From positions 186,001 through 250,000 of the forward strand of contig NC_008358.1 of NCBI RefSeq assembly GCF_000013025.1: 64,000 nt of DNA, written 5' to 3'. The stretch is from Hyphomonas neptunium ATCC 15444. Its GTDB lineage: Bacteria; Pseudomonadota; Alphaproteobacteria; Caulobacterales; Hyphomonadaceae. Positions 16,748 to 26,801 of this stretch are shown here, piece after piece (the stretch's first letter is position 1; every line of letters begins with the position of its first letter). Made by a program: the position numbers and the translations under genes. The notes below the pieces were generated by a model. The model had not been told where the DNA came from. It made no database searches and saw only the letters and a program-made list of their open reading frames with translations.

Positions 16748-19615
16748 ATGTTCCAGTCCTCACTCTTTGGCCGCGGCCTGACGGCGCGCCTGCTCGCGTC
16801 GAGCATGCTTGCGACGGCCGTTGCCGTTCCCATGGCAAGCGCCGGCACAATTTCAGGTGAAGTTGCCGACTCCACCGGCACACGCACACTGCGCGGCGCC
16901 GAAGTGTCCCTGGTCGAACTGAACCAGAATGCCGAAGTCGGTCAGGACGGCTCCTACCGGTTTGTGAACGTGCCGGCAGGCACCTACACACTTCGTGTAC
17001 GTTATCCGGGTGCGGAAGAACAATCGCGGGTGATCACGATTGCTGATGCCGACACGGCCACGGAATCCTTTACGCTGGCGCCGCGCGGAAGCGACGGCGA
17101 CACTGCCGTCATGGAAACGGTCCTTGTGATCGGCCAGCAGGCGAACCTTTTGAGCTCGATTGCCCGCCAGCGCGCCTCCGACACGGTCGAGACCGTGCTG
17201 ACCCGTGACGCTATTGGTCAGTTCCCGGACCAGAACGTTGCCGAAGCGCTGCGCCGCGCCCCCGGTATCAACGTTCTGAACGACCAGGGCGAAGGCCGCT
17301 TCGTATCGGTTCGCGGCCTCGACCCGAACCTCAACTCCGCCTCGATCAACGGCAACCGCGTTCTGGCAACCGGCGGCGATGAGCGCGCGGTCGCGCTGGA
17401 TGTCATCCCGTCAGAATTGATCGAATCCATCGAGATCAAGAAGTCGCTGACCCCGGATATGGACGCCGACACGATCGGTGGATCGGTCGAGATCAACACG
17501 ACCAGCGCTTTTGACCGGAAGAAAGACCTCTTCTCGATCTCTTATGAAGGATCGTACAATGATCTCAACGAGAAGACATCGCCGAAAGGCTCGGTCGACT
17601 TCATCAAGCTGATCGGCGACAATCTCGGCCTGTCGGGTGGTTTCAGCTATTATGATCGCGAGTTCTCGACCGACAACGTCGAAATGGATGGCTGGTCGGA
17701 GACCGATGATGGCCTCGTTTATGCCGAGGATGTCGAGTACCGGGACTATGACGTTCGCCGCGAGCGGTATGGCTTCACGCTCGGGCTCGATTTCCGGGCC
17801 AGCGATAATACGGATCTGTACGTCCGCGGTCTTTATTCGAAGTTTGACGATACCGAACTGCGCACCCGCCTCGTATTCGGCCTGGGCGAAGCAAGCTCCG
17901 GCACCGATACCTCGGCCTCGTTCGACTCTGCGGATGAAGAGATCACCGTTGAGCGCGACCTGAAGGACCGCCGCGAAATCCAGACCGTGCGGACCATCTC
18001 TGCCGGCGGCAAGACGATCACCGGTCCCTGGACGCTGACCTATGATGCGGCCTATTCCGAAGCCGACCAGACCGAAAACGGCTCGATTGACCCGATCATC
18101 TTCCGCCAGGATTTTGAAGGTGACGGCGCCCTGGGGCTGACATTTGATTATTCGGACATGAAGCTGCCGATGTTCAATGTCGATTTCGGCGCCGGCGGGT
18201 TTAATGATCCGACCGCCTACGAGTTCGATGCGCTTGAGCGCACGACGAGCGAAGACGCCAAGGACACCGAAGCCTCTTTCAAGTTTGACGTGGCCCGCGA
18301 ATTTGCCCTGAACAATGGCACGTTTGAGGTCAAGTCCGGCGCAAAATTCCGTCAACGTGACAAGTCACTCGACTTCGAGTTTGACATTTTTGACGGCTAT
18401 GACGGTGATCTGACGCTGGCAGACGTTGCCGGTTCTGCGACCTACGGGCTGGTCGACATTGGTGTTGTCCCGAGCCTGTCGCGCGTCCGTGCCCTGACGG
18501 TTCCGGCGAATATCGGCCCGTTCGAGCGCGACGCGCTGGAGTCCGAATTTGCGTCCACGGTCGAAAGCTATGAAGCCGATGAGGAAATCCTCGCCGGCTA
18601 CCTGATGGGCAAGTACCAGACCGGGCCCCTGCGGGTAATCGGCGGCGTCCGCGTCGAGCAGACGAAGACCAATACCAGCGGCAGCCGGGCTGAGCTGATT
18701 GAAGAAGGCGGCGAATTTGGCGGCGTGACGCTCGAAGAAGACACGCTTTTCATCACGCCGGTTTCCTACAGCAACGACTATACGGATGTGCTGCCAAGCG
18801 TGAACGTTCGCTATGACGTGACCGACAAGATCGTTGCCCGTTTCGGCGCGTTCCAGTCGATCATCCGTCCGAGCTTCGGCAAGTTTGCACCGCGCTTCAT
18901 CATCGAAGAGAATGATGAGGGTGAGCGGGAAGGCGAGTTCGGCAACCCCGAGCTTGATCCTTACCGCGCAACCAACTTCGATGCGACACTGGAATACTAT
19001 TTCTCGCCTGAGGCGGTGATCCAGGGCGGTGTCTTCTACAAGAAGATTGACGATTACATCGTCGATGTCGTGTTTGATGATCCCGGTACGTTCAATGGCA
19101 TCGACTATAACGAAGCGGTTATCCCGCTGAACGGAGAGTCGGCTGAAGTTCGCGGTATCGAGCTTTCCTACGGCCAGGCCTTCACCATGCTTCCCGCGCC
19201 CTTCGACGGCCTGATTGCGAACGTGAACTACACCTACACAGACACCGAAGCAGAAGTGCAGACCGAAGACGGCCTGCGCGCCATTCCGCTGCCGACATCC
19301 TCTGAGCACACCTACAATATCGTGATCGGCTATGACAAAGGCCCGGTGAGCCTGCGTCTTTCCGGCGCCGGCCGGTCGTCTTATCTTGATGAGCTGGGCA
19401 GCGACGCGGAGGGGGATCGTTATGTGGAGCCACACTTCCAGATAGATGCCTCTGCGAAGTATCGCTTCACCGAGAACTTCCAGGTGTTTGCCGAGCTCGT
19501 GAACCTGAACGACGCCACCTATACGGCTTATCAGACCGGACCTGGCCGCGACCGGCTTCTTCAGTATGAAGAATACAGCTGGACGGCGAAGTTCGGCTTC
19601 AAGGCCAACTTCTGA
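16748..19615 (+). CDS. TonB-dependent receptor with N-terminal carboxypeptidase-regulatory-like domain
   Basis: A 955-residue outer membrane receptor. Residues 1-32 are a signal peptide (ending ASA), 33-112 a CarboxypepD_reg-like beta domain (GTISGEVADSTGTRTLRGAEV), METVLVIG at 122-129 a probable TonB box, then a plug beginning DTVETVLTRDAIGQFPDQN with RGLDPNLNSASING, and a 22-strand barrel ending in Phe. This is the Xanthomonas/Caulobacter-type receptor family, often linked to carbohydrate uptake, but the ligand cannot be deduced. It stands alone with a 208-base leader and its own terminator. Confidence 0.9.
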   Translation: MFQSSLFGRGLTARLLASSMLATAVAVPMASAGTISGEVADSTGTRTLRGAEVSLVELNQNAEVGQDGSYRFVNVPAGTYTLRVRYPGAEEQSRVITIADADTATESFTLAPRGSDGDTAVMETVLVIGQQANLLSSIARQRASDTVETVLTRDAIGQFPDQNVAEALRRAPGINVLNDQGEGRFVSVRGLDPNLNSASINGNRVLATGGDERAVALDVIPSELIESIEIKKSLTPDMDADTIGGSVEINTTSAFDRKKDLFSISYEGSYNDLNEKTSPKGSVDFIKLIGDNLGLSGGFSYYDREFSTDNVEMDGWSETDDGLVYAEDVEYRDYDVRRERYGFTLGLDFRASDNTDLYVRGLYSKFDDTELRTRLVFGLGEASSGTDTSASFDSADEEITVERDLKDRREIQTVRTISAGGKTITGPWTLTYDAAYSEADQTENGSIDPIIFRQDFEGDGALGLTFDYSDMKLPMFNVDFGAGGFNDPTAYEFDALERTTSEDAKDTEASFKFDVAREFALNNGTFEVKSGAKFRQRDKSLDFEFDIFDGYDGDLTLADVAGSATYGLVDIGVVPSLSRVRALTVPANIGPFERDALESEFASTVESYEADEEILAGYLMGKYQTGPLRVIGGVRVEQTKTNTSGSRAELIEEGGEFGGVTLEEDTLFITPVSYSNDYTDVLPSVNVRYDVTDKIVARFGAFQSIIRPSFGKFAPRFIIEENDEGEREGEFGNPELDPYRATNFDATLEYYFSPEAVIQGGVFYKKIDDYIVDVVFDDPGTFNGIDYNEAVIPLNGESAEVRGIELSYGQAFTMLPAPFDGLIANVNYTYTDTEAEVQTEDGLRAIPLPTSSEHTYNIVIGYDKGPVSLRLSGAGRSSYLDELGSDAEGDRYVEPHFQIDASAKYRFTENFQVFAELVNLNDATYTAYQTGPGRDRLLQYEEYSWTAKFGFKANF

Positions 19616-19625
19616 TACCAGAGAC

Positions 19626-19662
19626 AATGGCCCCGGCAGCGCGCCGGGGCCATTTGCTTTCC
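19626..19662 (+). terminator. Intrinsic terminator after TonB receptor gene
   Basis: 12-base perfect stem AATGGCCCCGGC/GCCGGGGCCATT (19626-19637, 19643-19654) with loop AGCGC, followed by a short T-rich stretch (TGCTTT). Its palindromic A/T flanks make it usable in both directions, but it best serves the upstream receptor gene. Confidence 0.7.
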
Positions 19663-19694
19663 ATGCGGGTGAATTGCCCGGCTTAACCGATGGG

Positions 19695-20969
19695 ATGAAA
19701 CATATGGTCAGAAACTTGCTGATGGCGCTTGCCGCGTTGAGCCTGACGGGCTGCGCGCATTCCGGGCCTGCCCATGCCGAGGGGCGCAGTGCCAGCTTCG
19801 CCGTTGTGGGCGATACCGGATATATCCCATCCTATGAGCGCCTTGATGAAGATGAGGTGCCCCACCGGACATTGAGTGACTATCTTGCGGCGCAGGCGGA
19901 AGACTGGCTGGAACGCAATCCCGATATGACGGGTTTCCGGCCGACGCCGTGGGTGTTTGAATCGGCGCTTGGCGGGTATACCGATGCGAGTGGCATGTAT
20001 CCGGTGGCGTTTGCGGCCGATGAGGTCTGTCGCACGCTTGGATGTGATTTTGCCACGATGGTCGGCGACAATATCTATCCCGATGGCGCGACGCTGGGCG
20101 CGGACGGTATTTCCGATGCCCGCCGTTTTTACGACATGCTGGATCGCCCCTATGGCAAGCTGGGGGAGGGCGTCGAGGATTTCACGATCTATGCGATGAT
20201 GGGCAATCATGACTGGCGTGTGTCGCGCGAGGCGACCGTCGCGCAGATGGCATATCTTCAGCAACATCCGAATTTCACGATGCCGGACTTTTTCTATCGC
20301 GCCGTGCCGGCCGGTATGGAGGGCTTCGTCGAGATATTCGTCATCGATACCGAAATGCTTCTGGCCAGCACCGAGGTTCACACCGACCATCTGGATACAG
20401 AAGGGCGCGAGATCCGCACCGGGGAAATGGAAACCTGGGACGATTTCGTCAAACCGGCGACCGAAGGCGAGAAGCAGATGGTGCAATGGCTGGAGGAGTC
20501 GCTCCGGGCGTCTGACGCGCACTGGAAGATTGTCATCGGCCATCATGCCGTCTGGTCGGGCGGGGGCAGCAAGTATGAGAAGGCCCATTCGCTGCGGGCG
20601 CTCTACATGAACTCAATCTGCAAATATGCGGACGCGTATGTATCCGGTGATGATCACATGATGGAAGTGTATACGGATGATTGCTGCAGTGAAGGCGTTT
20701 CGGGCGCGCCTGCGCTGCCGGCGCTGGTTTCGGGCGCGGGCTCGAAATATCGCCCCTTGCACCCGAAATTCATGGCAAATCAGCTGGCCGCCAATCCCGG
20801 ACTCGCCAATCCGTTTTCCAGGGGCGCGCTCTGGGGCTTCATGCATGTCGGGCTTGATGAAGAGGCCATGACGGTAAGGGTGTATTCCACGCCGGAAGAC
20901 ATGTCCGGCCGGCCGGTTGAAGAAACAACGCTGACGTTCAAACGCCGGTCGCATTTGGCGGGCAACTGA
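19695..20969 (+). CDS. Calcineurin-like metallophosphoesterase lipoprotein
   Basis: A 424-residue exported protein. The N-terminus ends in LSLTGC, a lipobox. The metallophosphoesterase motifs appear in order: VVGDTGY, TMVGDNIYPDG, MMGNHDWR and VIGHHAVW, which supply most ligands of a two-metal centre; the last motif is GDDH where GHxH is usual. It resembles tartrate-resistant (purple) acid phosphatase-like enzymes acting in the periplasm or at the surface. Starts at 19695 and 19704 are both possible. It lies after the receptor terminator, so it is likely transcribed separately, perhaps for phosphate scavenging. Confidence 0.75.
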   Translation: MKHMVRNLLMALAALSLTGCAHSGPAHAEGRSASFAVVGDTGYIPSYERLDEDEVPHRTLSDYLAAQAEDWLERNPDMTGFRPTPWVFESALGGYTDASGMYPVAFAADEVCRTLGCDFATMVGDNIYPDGATLGADGISDARRFYDMLDRPYGKLGEGVEDFTIYAMMGNHDWRVSREATVAQMAYLQQHPNFTMPDFFYRAVPAGMEGFVEIFVIDTEMLLASTEVHTDHLDTEGREIRTGEMETWDDFVKPATEGEKQMVQWLEESLRASDAHWKIVIGHHAVWSGGGSKYEKAHSLRALYMNSICKYADAYVSGDDHMMEVYTDDCCSEGVSGAPALPALVSGAGSKYRPLHPKFMANQLAANPGLANPFSRGALWGFMHVGLDEEAMTVRVYSTPEDMSGRPVEETTLTFKRRSHLAGN

Positions 20970-20975
20970 ATGGCC

Positions 20976-21034
20976 GCCTGAGCCGCGCGTGCTGGAAACG
21001 AGTTCCGGGGCGCGCGGTTCAGGCGCCTTTTCTT
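20976..21034 (+). terminator. Terminator between convergent phosphoesterase and SDR genes
   Basis: GCCTGAGCCGCGCG (20976-20989) pairs with CGCGCGGTTCAGGC (21011-21024) with one G-U pair, followed by GCCTTTTCTT. The T-run favours termination of the plus-strand phosphoesterase transcript. Confidence 0.6.
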
Positions 21035-21038
21035 CCGG

Positions 21039-21809
21039 TCAGAAGTTCACGCGGTTGGAGACAGCGCCGTCAACGATGAGATTTGCCCCGGTCGTGTAGC
21101 TTGAGGCCGGGCTGGCGAGGAAGACGGCGGCATTGGCAATCTCCTGCGGTGTGGCGCAGCGGCCCGTGGGATTGCGCGCATTGGCCTGCTCAAAGAAGTC
21201 CGGCGCATTCGTCTTGACCGTGTGCCAGACGCCGCCCTCGAAGAACACCATGCCAGGAGAGACGACGTTGACGCGAATGCCGGCTTTGGCGTGCTGACGG
21301 GCGAGACCCTTGGCCATATGGATCAGCGCTGCCTTTATGGGGCCATAGGAGTCGCCCCGGTCTGCCTGCGCTGCGGAGATCGATGAAATAATGACGAAAG
21401 CGGCGTCGCCGTTGGTCGCGGCGGCCTTGCCGAGGAGGGGCTGGGCTGCCTCAAATGCGTTGACGGCGGCGAGCACGTCGAGCTGGAAGTTCTGCTCCCA
21501 GGCGGCGACGTCATTGCCCTGCGCCATGGCGCCGGCATTGGAGATTAGGATGTCCAGGCCGCCCAGCGTGCCGGCTGCATCGGCGATCCATTTCTTGAGG
21601 GCCGGGCCATCGGTGACATCCACGGATGCGCCGGTGGCATTTACGCCGAGTGCTTTGAGGTCTGCCACGGCGGCGGCAACCTGATCGGTATTGCGCGCGC
21701 AGACGGCGACATTTGTACCTTCTTTCGCGAGCGTGTCGGCGATCGCGCGCCCGATACCGCGTGTGCCGCCGAGGATGATGGCGTTCTTTCCCTTGAGACC
21801 CAGGTCCAT
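21039..21809 (-). CDS. SDR family oxidoreductase
   Basis: A 256-residue classical short-chain dehydrogenase: nucleotide-binding GGTRGIG at 14-20, the NAG motif in LISNAGAMAQ, catalytic Ser in IISSISAA and Tyr-x3-Lys in SYGPIKAA, and the C-terminal GANLIVDGA typical of FabG-like enzymes. The NAD(P)H-dependent substrate is unknown. ATG at 21809 has GGAAGGAAA upstream; the open frame continues 126 codons further but that extension has no conserved content and is not translated in my view. It is a single gene convergent with the phosphoesterase. Confidence 0.85.
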   Translation of the reverse strand: MDLGLKGKNAIILGGTRGIGRAIADTLAKEGTNVAVCARNTDQVAAAVADLKALGVNATGASVDVTDGPALKKWIADAAGTLGGLDILISNAGAMAQGNDVAAWEQNFQLDVLAAVNAFEAAQPLLGKAAATNGDAAFVIISSISAAQADRGDSYGPIKAALIHMAKGLARQHAKAGIRVNVVSPGMVFFEGGVWHTVKTNAPDFFEQANARNPTGRCATPQEIANAAVFLASPASSYTTGANLIVDGAVSNRVNF

Positions 21810-22042
21810 GATGTTTCCTTCCCGGTTTATCTGGTGCGATCCTAAGAGGGAAAGGTGGTGGGGCCAATGGCCCGCAAGGCGATTTGCCCCCGCACGCTTG
21901 AGCGGGAATGCAGGCAATTGGATTACCGGTTGCCTCCTTAGTGCGCAGAAGGCAGGTTCAAAGGGTATATTTAGGGTGTTGCCTTGTGCCGGAAGGTAAG
22001 GGCCGCAACTTTCGGGACGGATTGAGCAGGGACGAGCTGGAC

Positions 22043-22618
22043 GTGAGCGATACACCATTGAGATCCTTTCCCCTGGATCAGAGCGGGCCGCCTGGCCCGC
22101 CGATGGCCGGCCGGTCAAATACGCTGGCCTTTGAAGAACTTTACCGCAGCTATTGGAAAGACCTTTGCCGTCAGCTGCGCCGGGCATTCGGTTCGGGACC
22201 GCCGGAACCTGAAGATGTCGCGCAGGCCGCGTTTGCGCGCTTTGCCGAGCTGGGAGACCCCGAACAGGTACGCAATCCGCGCGCCCTGCTGCTGGTGACG
22301 GCGCGAAACATCATTCTTGACCACAAGCGCCGGAATGGACGCCACATGGCTTATGCGCGCACGATCCAGGCGGAGCTGATCAACGCTCCCCATAACGACA
22401 TTTCGCCCGAGCGGGCCCTGATTGACATGGAGCGCCTGGAGATCGTGAAGCGTGCCATCGACACGTTGCCCCACAAGCAGAAAGTGGTGCTCAGTCTTCA
22501 CAGGCATCACGGATATACCTACCAGCAGATTGTTGCGGAGACGGGCTGGTCGTATGGAGATGTCTACCGGCAGATGGAGGCGGCACTCGCTTCGCTTGCA
22601 TCCGCGTTGAAACGTTAA
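22043..22618 (+). CDS. FecI-type ECF sigma factor
   Basis: A 191-residue sigma-70 family protein. Region 2 begins FEELYRSYWKDLCRQL with EPEDVAQAAFARF, and region 4 has LPHKQKVVLSLHRHHGYTYQQIVAETGWS, a helix-turn-helix. The order sigma factor, FecR, TonB receptor is that of the Fec cell-surface signalling system, where an occupied receptor signals through FecR to activate the sigma factor. The start GTG at 22043 is chosen; ATG at 22103 is possible but lacks a ribosome site. Probable target: the promoter of the downstream receptor. Confidence 0.85.
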   Translation: MSDTPLRSFPLDQSGPPGPPMAGRSNTLAFEELYRSYWKDLCRQLRRAFGSGPPEPEDVAQAAFARFAELGDPEQVRNPRALLLVTARNIILDHKRRNGRHMAYARTIQAELINAPHNDISPERALIDMERLEIVKRAIDTLPHKQKVVLSLHRHHGYTYQQIVAETGWSYGDVYRQMEAALASLASALKR

Positions 22619-22652
22619 ACGAAGACAACCGGCCAGGATTGGGCAATCTGAC

Positions 22653-23687
22653 GTGAAGCAGGACAACGGTAAGGGGGACCGGATCGACGCGGCAGCCCGC
22701 AGCTGGGCGGTGTATCTGCATTCGGGCGATGCAAAGCCCGACAAGATTGCGGAGTTTGACGCCTGGCTCGCGGCAGACGCGGCGCATGTCCATGCGTTCC
22801 GCCGTTACGAGAAGCTGATGAGCGATCTGGTGCTCATTCCGGAACTCGGTGAGGTAGGGCTTTTTGAGGGAACCCGCGCGGCGCCGGGTGTAATTGCGGC
22901 CAAGGTGCCCCGCCGGTCCAGCCAGCGGGTTGCTGCGTTCGTCATGATGATCGCTCTGGTTGGTGGCGGCATCACCGTCTTCGGCGCAGGGCGGACGTTT
23001 CAAGACGCGTCGCCCGCAATGGTGCCGGGTTATGAAACAACCATTGCGGAGATTCGGGATGTCCAGCTGGCCGATGGCAGCGTCGTGACCCTCGGCGCGC
23101 GCTCACGCATCGAGCCCACATTCACCGACAAAATGCGGATCGTGAAACTCTATGAGGGCGAGGCATTCTTCGACGTAGCGCCCGATCCGGCCCGGCCTTT
23201 CTATGTAGAGGCCGGAGATCGGCTGATCCGCGTGGTGGGCACACGGTTCGATGTGCGCCAAGGCCCGGAGACCGTCCGGATCGCTGTAGTTGAAGGCGTG
23301 GTCGAAGTTCTTCAGGCGGACAATCCCCGCAAGGCCGAGGCCGCGCGGGAAGGGATCGCGAAAGACGTATTGCGCGCGGGCGATGAAGTGGTGGCACGCA
23401 TCGGGTCCGGCGAAAAAACCATCGGTGAGATAGAACCAGCCGAGGCCGCGCCCTGGCGCCGGGGCTGGCTGACTTACGAGAATGCCAGCCTGGGCGAGAT
23501 TGTCGCCGATGCCAACAGATACAGCCCCCGACAGATTGTTTTTGAGGGGGAGGGCATCGCAGACCTGCGGATGACGGCGGCTTTCAGTGTCGAAAAAATC
23601 GATCAGTTCATTCTCGGCCTTGAGGTCACATATGATCTGTATGCAGATTATTCTGAGCCGGACCGGGTCCGTTTGAGCCGTCCCTAG
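22653..23687 (+). CDS. FecR-family anti-sigma/sigma regulator
   Basis: A 344-residue membrane protein: an N-terminal cytoplasmic domain with SWAVYLHSGD and FDAWLAADAAHVHAF (DUF4880-like, sigma-binding), one membrane segment at about 93-111, then the periplasmic FecR domain (VQLADGSVVTLGARSRIE, GEAFFDVAPDPARPFYVEAG, VVGTRFDVR) and a C-terminal DUF4974-like domain (SLGEIVADANRYS) that would contact the receptor N-terminal domain. GTG start 34 bases after the sigma factor stop. It transmits ligand status from the receptor at 23932-26790 to the sigma factor. Confidence 0.9.
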   Translation: MKQDNGKGDRIDAAARSWAVYLHSGDAKPDKIAEFDAWLAADAAHVHAFRRYEKLMSDLVLIPELGEVGLFEGTRAAPGVIAAKVPRRSSQRVAAFVMMIALVGGGITVFGAGRTFQDASPAMVPGYETTIAEIRDVQLADGSVVTLGARSRIEPTFTDKMRIVKLYEGEAFFDVAPDPARPFYVEAGDRLIRVVGTRFDVRQGPETVRIAVVEGVVEVLQADNPRKAEAAREGIAKDVLRAGDEVVARIGSGEKTIGEIEPAEAAPWRRGWLTYENASLGEIVADANRYSPRQIVFEGEGIADLRMTAAFSVEKIDQFILGLEVTYDLYADYSEPDRVRLSRP

Positions 23688-23931
23688 ATTTTCCGGGATG
23701 AGGGTGGCGCGGCGTGTGGCCAAACCCGGCAGCGCTCAAAAGTTGGATCAATGCTGCCCAATACATACGCATCCATGGGGGTAGGTGAGAAACAATCGAC
23801 GCAGGATGTCATTTATTTTGGATAATTCGTGGCGCGCGCTCGTCCTCATTTATGTGGGCCGCTTCCAGGGCACCCACGCAGCGGGGAAGTCTGGCCGTTT
23901 CAACCAGGCAGTCACTTCGGGGTTACAAGTC

Positions 23932-26790
23932 ATGCGCAAGACGCTTCATCCAATTCTCCGGGCAAGTCTCGCGGGGGCGGTCTCAATGACCGCGCTTCAG
24001 TTCGCGACGGGGTCTGCCCAGGTTATCGCCAGCTCGCCGGCGACCTTTGAAATCGAGTCCCAGTCCCTCGCCAAGGCGCTGGTGAAGTATTCAGAACAGT
24101 CTCACCTTGTCATCGTGGCGCCTGAGGAGCTTGTCGAAGGCAAGACTTCTGCGCGGGTGCAGGGCGTTCTGGCGCCGGAGCAGGCGCTCAACAGCCTTCT
24201 GTCCGGGACCGGGCTGACAGCGCAATCGCATAAGAATGGCGCGCTGACGCTGAAACGGACATGGGTTGAGGAGGGCCGGGGACCAGCGGGCCCTTTAGTG
24301 CTGGCTCAGGCGACAACAGCCGCGCCCCAGCCAGCTCCAGCCCCCGCGACTAGCCCGGCAGAAGAAGAGTCTCCCAGCATTCAGGAAACGGTTATCGTGA
24401 CCGGTGTGCGCGGCGCGCCGCGCTCGGTGATCGACAGCCCGACGCCTATCGATGTGTTCTCGGCTGAAGACATCCAGCAGGGGAGCCCGACCGGGGTGTT
24501 TGAGTCCCTGCGGTATCTCGTTCCCTCCTTCAACCTGCCCACCCGTGCAGGCGGCGGCACAGCCACCGTGATCGCTACGGGCGGCTTACGCGGCCTGAAC
24601 CCGGACCACACGCTGGTGCTCGTCAACGGCAAGCGCCGGCACAAGACCGCGCTCATCAACTCGGTCTCCTCGCTCTATAATGGTGCGGCGGGTGTCGACC
24701 TGAACATGATCCCGTCCTCGGCGATTGCGCGGATTGAAGTGCTGCGCGATGGCGCCGCGGCGCAGTATGGCTCTGACGCCATTGCCGGCGTGATCAACAT
24801 CATTCTCAAAGATGCGCCCGAAGGCGGCGAGGCATCTGTCAGCTTCGGCGAGAATATGGACCGCTCCGACGGCGAATTCCTTACCGGCTCGGTCAACCAG
24901 GGCTACGCGATCGGGGACAGCGGGTTTGCGCATTTGTCCTACAGCTATATGGACCGGAATGCGTCCAACCGCGCAGTGCCGATTGCCGACTCTGTGAACC
25001 TCTATCCGCTGCTTCCCGACGGTTCGCGCGATCCGCGGGAGGCGAGCATAGACCGCCTTGTCACCACGAATTACGGGGCCTTCCCGCAGACGTCGCACAC
25101 ATTCGGGGCCACTCTCGGTTATGAAACCAAGGGCGTCGAACTCTACGCCTTCGGCACCTATGGCGCGCGCACGTCCGTGCTCGACTGGTCGTTCCGTGCC
25201 CCTAATAACCTTGCATCGCTGCCGGAAGTTTATCCCAACGGTTTCAGTCCGCGCCTGACCATCTATGAAGATGACCTTGAGGTTGCAGGGGGTATCCGCG
25301 GCAGCTTTGACGAATGGGGATGGGACCTCTCCAGCAACTTCGGCACCGACATCACCGATTGGGAAAACGACAATGGCCTGAATGCCAGCCTCGGGCCGGC
25401 GAGCCCGACGCATTTTGAAGTGGGCCGCCTGATTTCGTCCGAATGGGTCAACTCGTTTGATGCGACGCGGGCCTATGATCTGACCGATGCCGGTGAGCTG
25501 CAGGTGTCGTTTGGTTTCCAGCATCGCCTGGAGAAATACGAGATCGAGCAGGGCGACGAAGCCAGCTGGGCGGCGGGCAGCTATGTGCGTCCTCCCGGTC
25601 AGCCGTTTGAGGGGCAGGTGCAGACGCCGGGTTCCCAGGCAACGCCCGGCTTCCGTCCGGATGACGCAGGCTCTGTGGAGCGCAACAACCTGTCAGCCTA
25701 TGGCGAGCTGGGCTGGAGCGCGACCGACAAGCTGTTCATTTCCGGCGCCGCGCGATTTGAAAGCTTTGATGATGATGCGGGCGAGGAGCTGATCTACAAG
25801 GTCAACGGGCGTTACGAGTTCACCGACTGGGTAGCGGCGCGGGCATCCTACAATACAGGCTTCCGTGCGCCGACACCGGCCCAGCAGGCCTATTCCTCCA
25901 CCACCAGTCAGTTCCGCGATCTGGATGGCGATGGTGAGAATGAGCTGCTGCTCCTGAAAAACCTGCCGGTCGACTCGGCCGCAGCTATCGCTCTTGGGTC
26001 ATCGCCGCTGGTTCCGGAAACATCCACGAATGCCAGCATCGGCCTCACCCTGACGCCGTTGAGCAACCTGGCTGTCACCATTGATGCCTACCGGATCGAT
26101 GTGGATGACCGGATCGCAGTGACAACCACCTTCTCGCCGCTCGACAACCGTCTGTCGGCGGACGGCGTCACCACGATCGGTGACCAGATCCAGTCGATTC
26201 TGACAGCTAACGGGCTGCCCGCCGAGATCAGCGGCCAGTATTACACCAATGCCATCGATACACGCACGGAAGGTATCGATGTTGTGGCCACCTACACGAT
26301 TCCGACTGACTCCCTCGGCGATTTCGCGGTCAAGGCCGGGTATAACAAGAACACAACCGAGATCACGGGCATCATCGATAATCCGGCGGCGCTTTCGGCC
26401 CTTGGGGATATCGAGATTTTTGACCGCAGCAAGCAGGGCGCGCTGACTGACTCCATACCGGACTCCAAGATCACGCTTGGTCTTGATTGGGTGTTTGGAA
26501 AGTTCTCTGCAAACGCCCGGACGACCCGATTTGGCACGTATACCGTTCTGAATGCGACCAATCCGTCCGCCGACTATGATGTCGATCCCGCCTGGATCAC
26601 GGACATTGAGATTGGATATGAAATCAGTGAGGCGCTCAGTGTCTTCGCTGGCGCGAACAACGTGTTCAACGAGTACCCGCAGGAAATCAATCCTCCGGGC
26701 GCCACCAACGGCTCGAACATGTACAACACGTTTGCGCCATTTGGTTTCACGGGCGGATCATGGTTCGTGCGCGGTATATATAAGTGGTGA
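23932..26790 (+). CDS. TonB-dependent receptor with STN signalling domain (FecA/FpvA-like transducer)
   Basis: A 952-residue outer membrane transducer. After a signal peptide of about 30 residues, residues 38-108 form a secretin/TonB short N-terminal (STN) domain (LAKALVKYSEQSHLVIV), followed by a Pro/Ala linker, TonB box ETVIVTGVR at 152-160, plug (GLRGLNPDHTLVLVNGKRRH) and barrel ending in Trp. The STN domain is what links a receptor to FecR. The frame runs upstream to 23785, but the signal peptide begins at ATG 23932. The intergenic 244 bases before it should contain the ECF-dependent promoter. Ligand unknown. Confidence 0.9.
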   Translation: MRKTLHPILRASLAGAVSMTALQFATGSAQVIASSPATFEIESQSLAKALVKYSEQSHLVIVAPEELVEGKTSARVQGVLAPEQALNSLLSGTGLTAQSHKNGALTLKRTWVEEGRGPAGPLVLAQATTAAPQPAPAPATSPAEEESPSIQETVIVTGVRGAPRSVIDSPTPIDVFSAEDIQQGSPTGVFESLRYLVPSFNLPTRAGGGTATVIATGGLRGLNPDHTLVLVNGKRRHKTALINSVSSLYNGAAGVDLNMIPSSAIARIEVLRDGAAAQYGSDAIAGVINIILKDAPEGGEASVSFGENMDRSDGEFLTGSVNQGYAIGDSGFAHLSYSYMDRNASNRAVPIADSVNLYPLLPDGSRDPREASIDRLVTTNYGAFPQTSHTFGATLGYETKGVELYAFGTYGARTSVLDWSFRAPNNLASLPEVYPNGFSPRLTIYEDDLEVAGGIRGSFDEWGWDLSSNFGTDITDWENDNGLNASLGPASPTHFEVGRLISSEWVNSFDATRAYDLTDAGELQVSFGFQHRLEKYEIEQGDEASWAAGSYVRPPGQPFEGQVQTPGSQATPGFRPDDAGSVERNNLSAYGELGWSATDKLFISGAARFESFDDDAGEELIYKVNGRYEFTDWVAARASYNTGFRAPTPAQQAYSSTTSQFRDLDGDGENELLLLKNLPVDSAAAIALGSSPLVPETSTNASIGLTLTPLSNLAVTIDAYRIDVDDRIAVTTTFSPLDNRLSADGVTTIGDQIQSILTANGLPAEISGQYYTNAIDTRTEGIDVVATYTIPTDSLGDFAVKAGYNKNTTEITGIIDNPAALSALGDIEIFDRSKQGALTDSIPDSKITLGLDWVFGKFSANARTTRFGTYTVLNATNPSADYDVDPAWITDIEIGYEISEALSVFAGANNVFNEYPQEINPPGATNGSNMYNTFAPFGFTGGSWFVRGIYKW

Positions 26791-26801
26791 TCTGACAGGG
26801 C

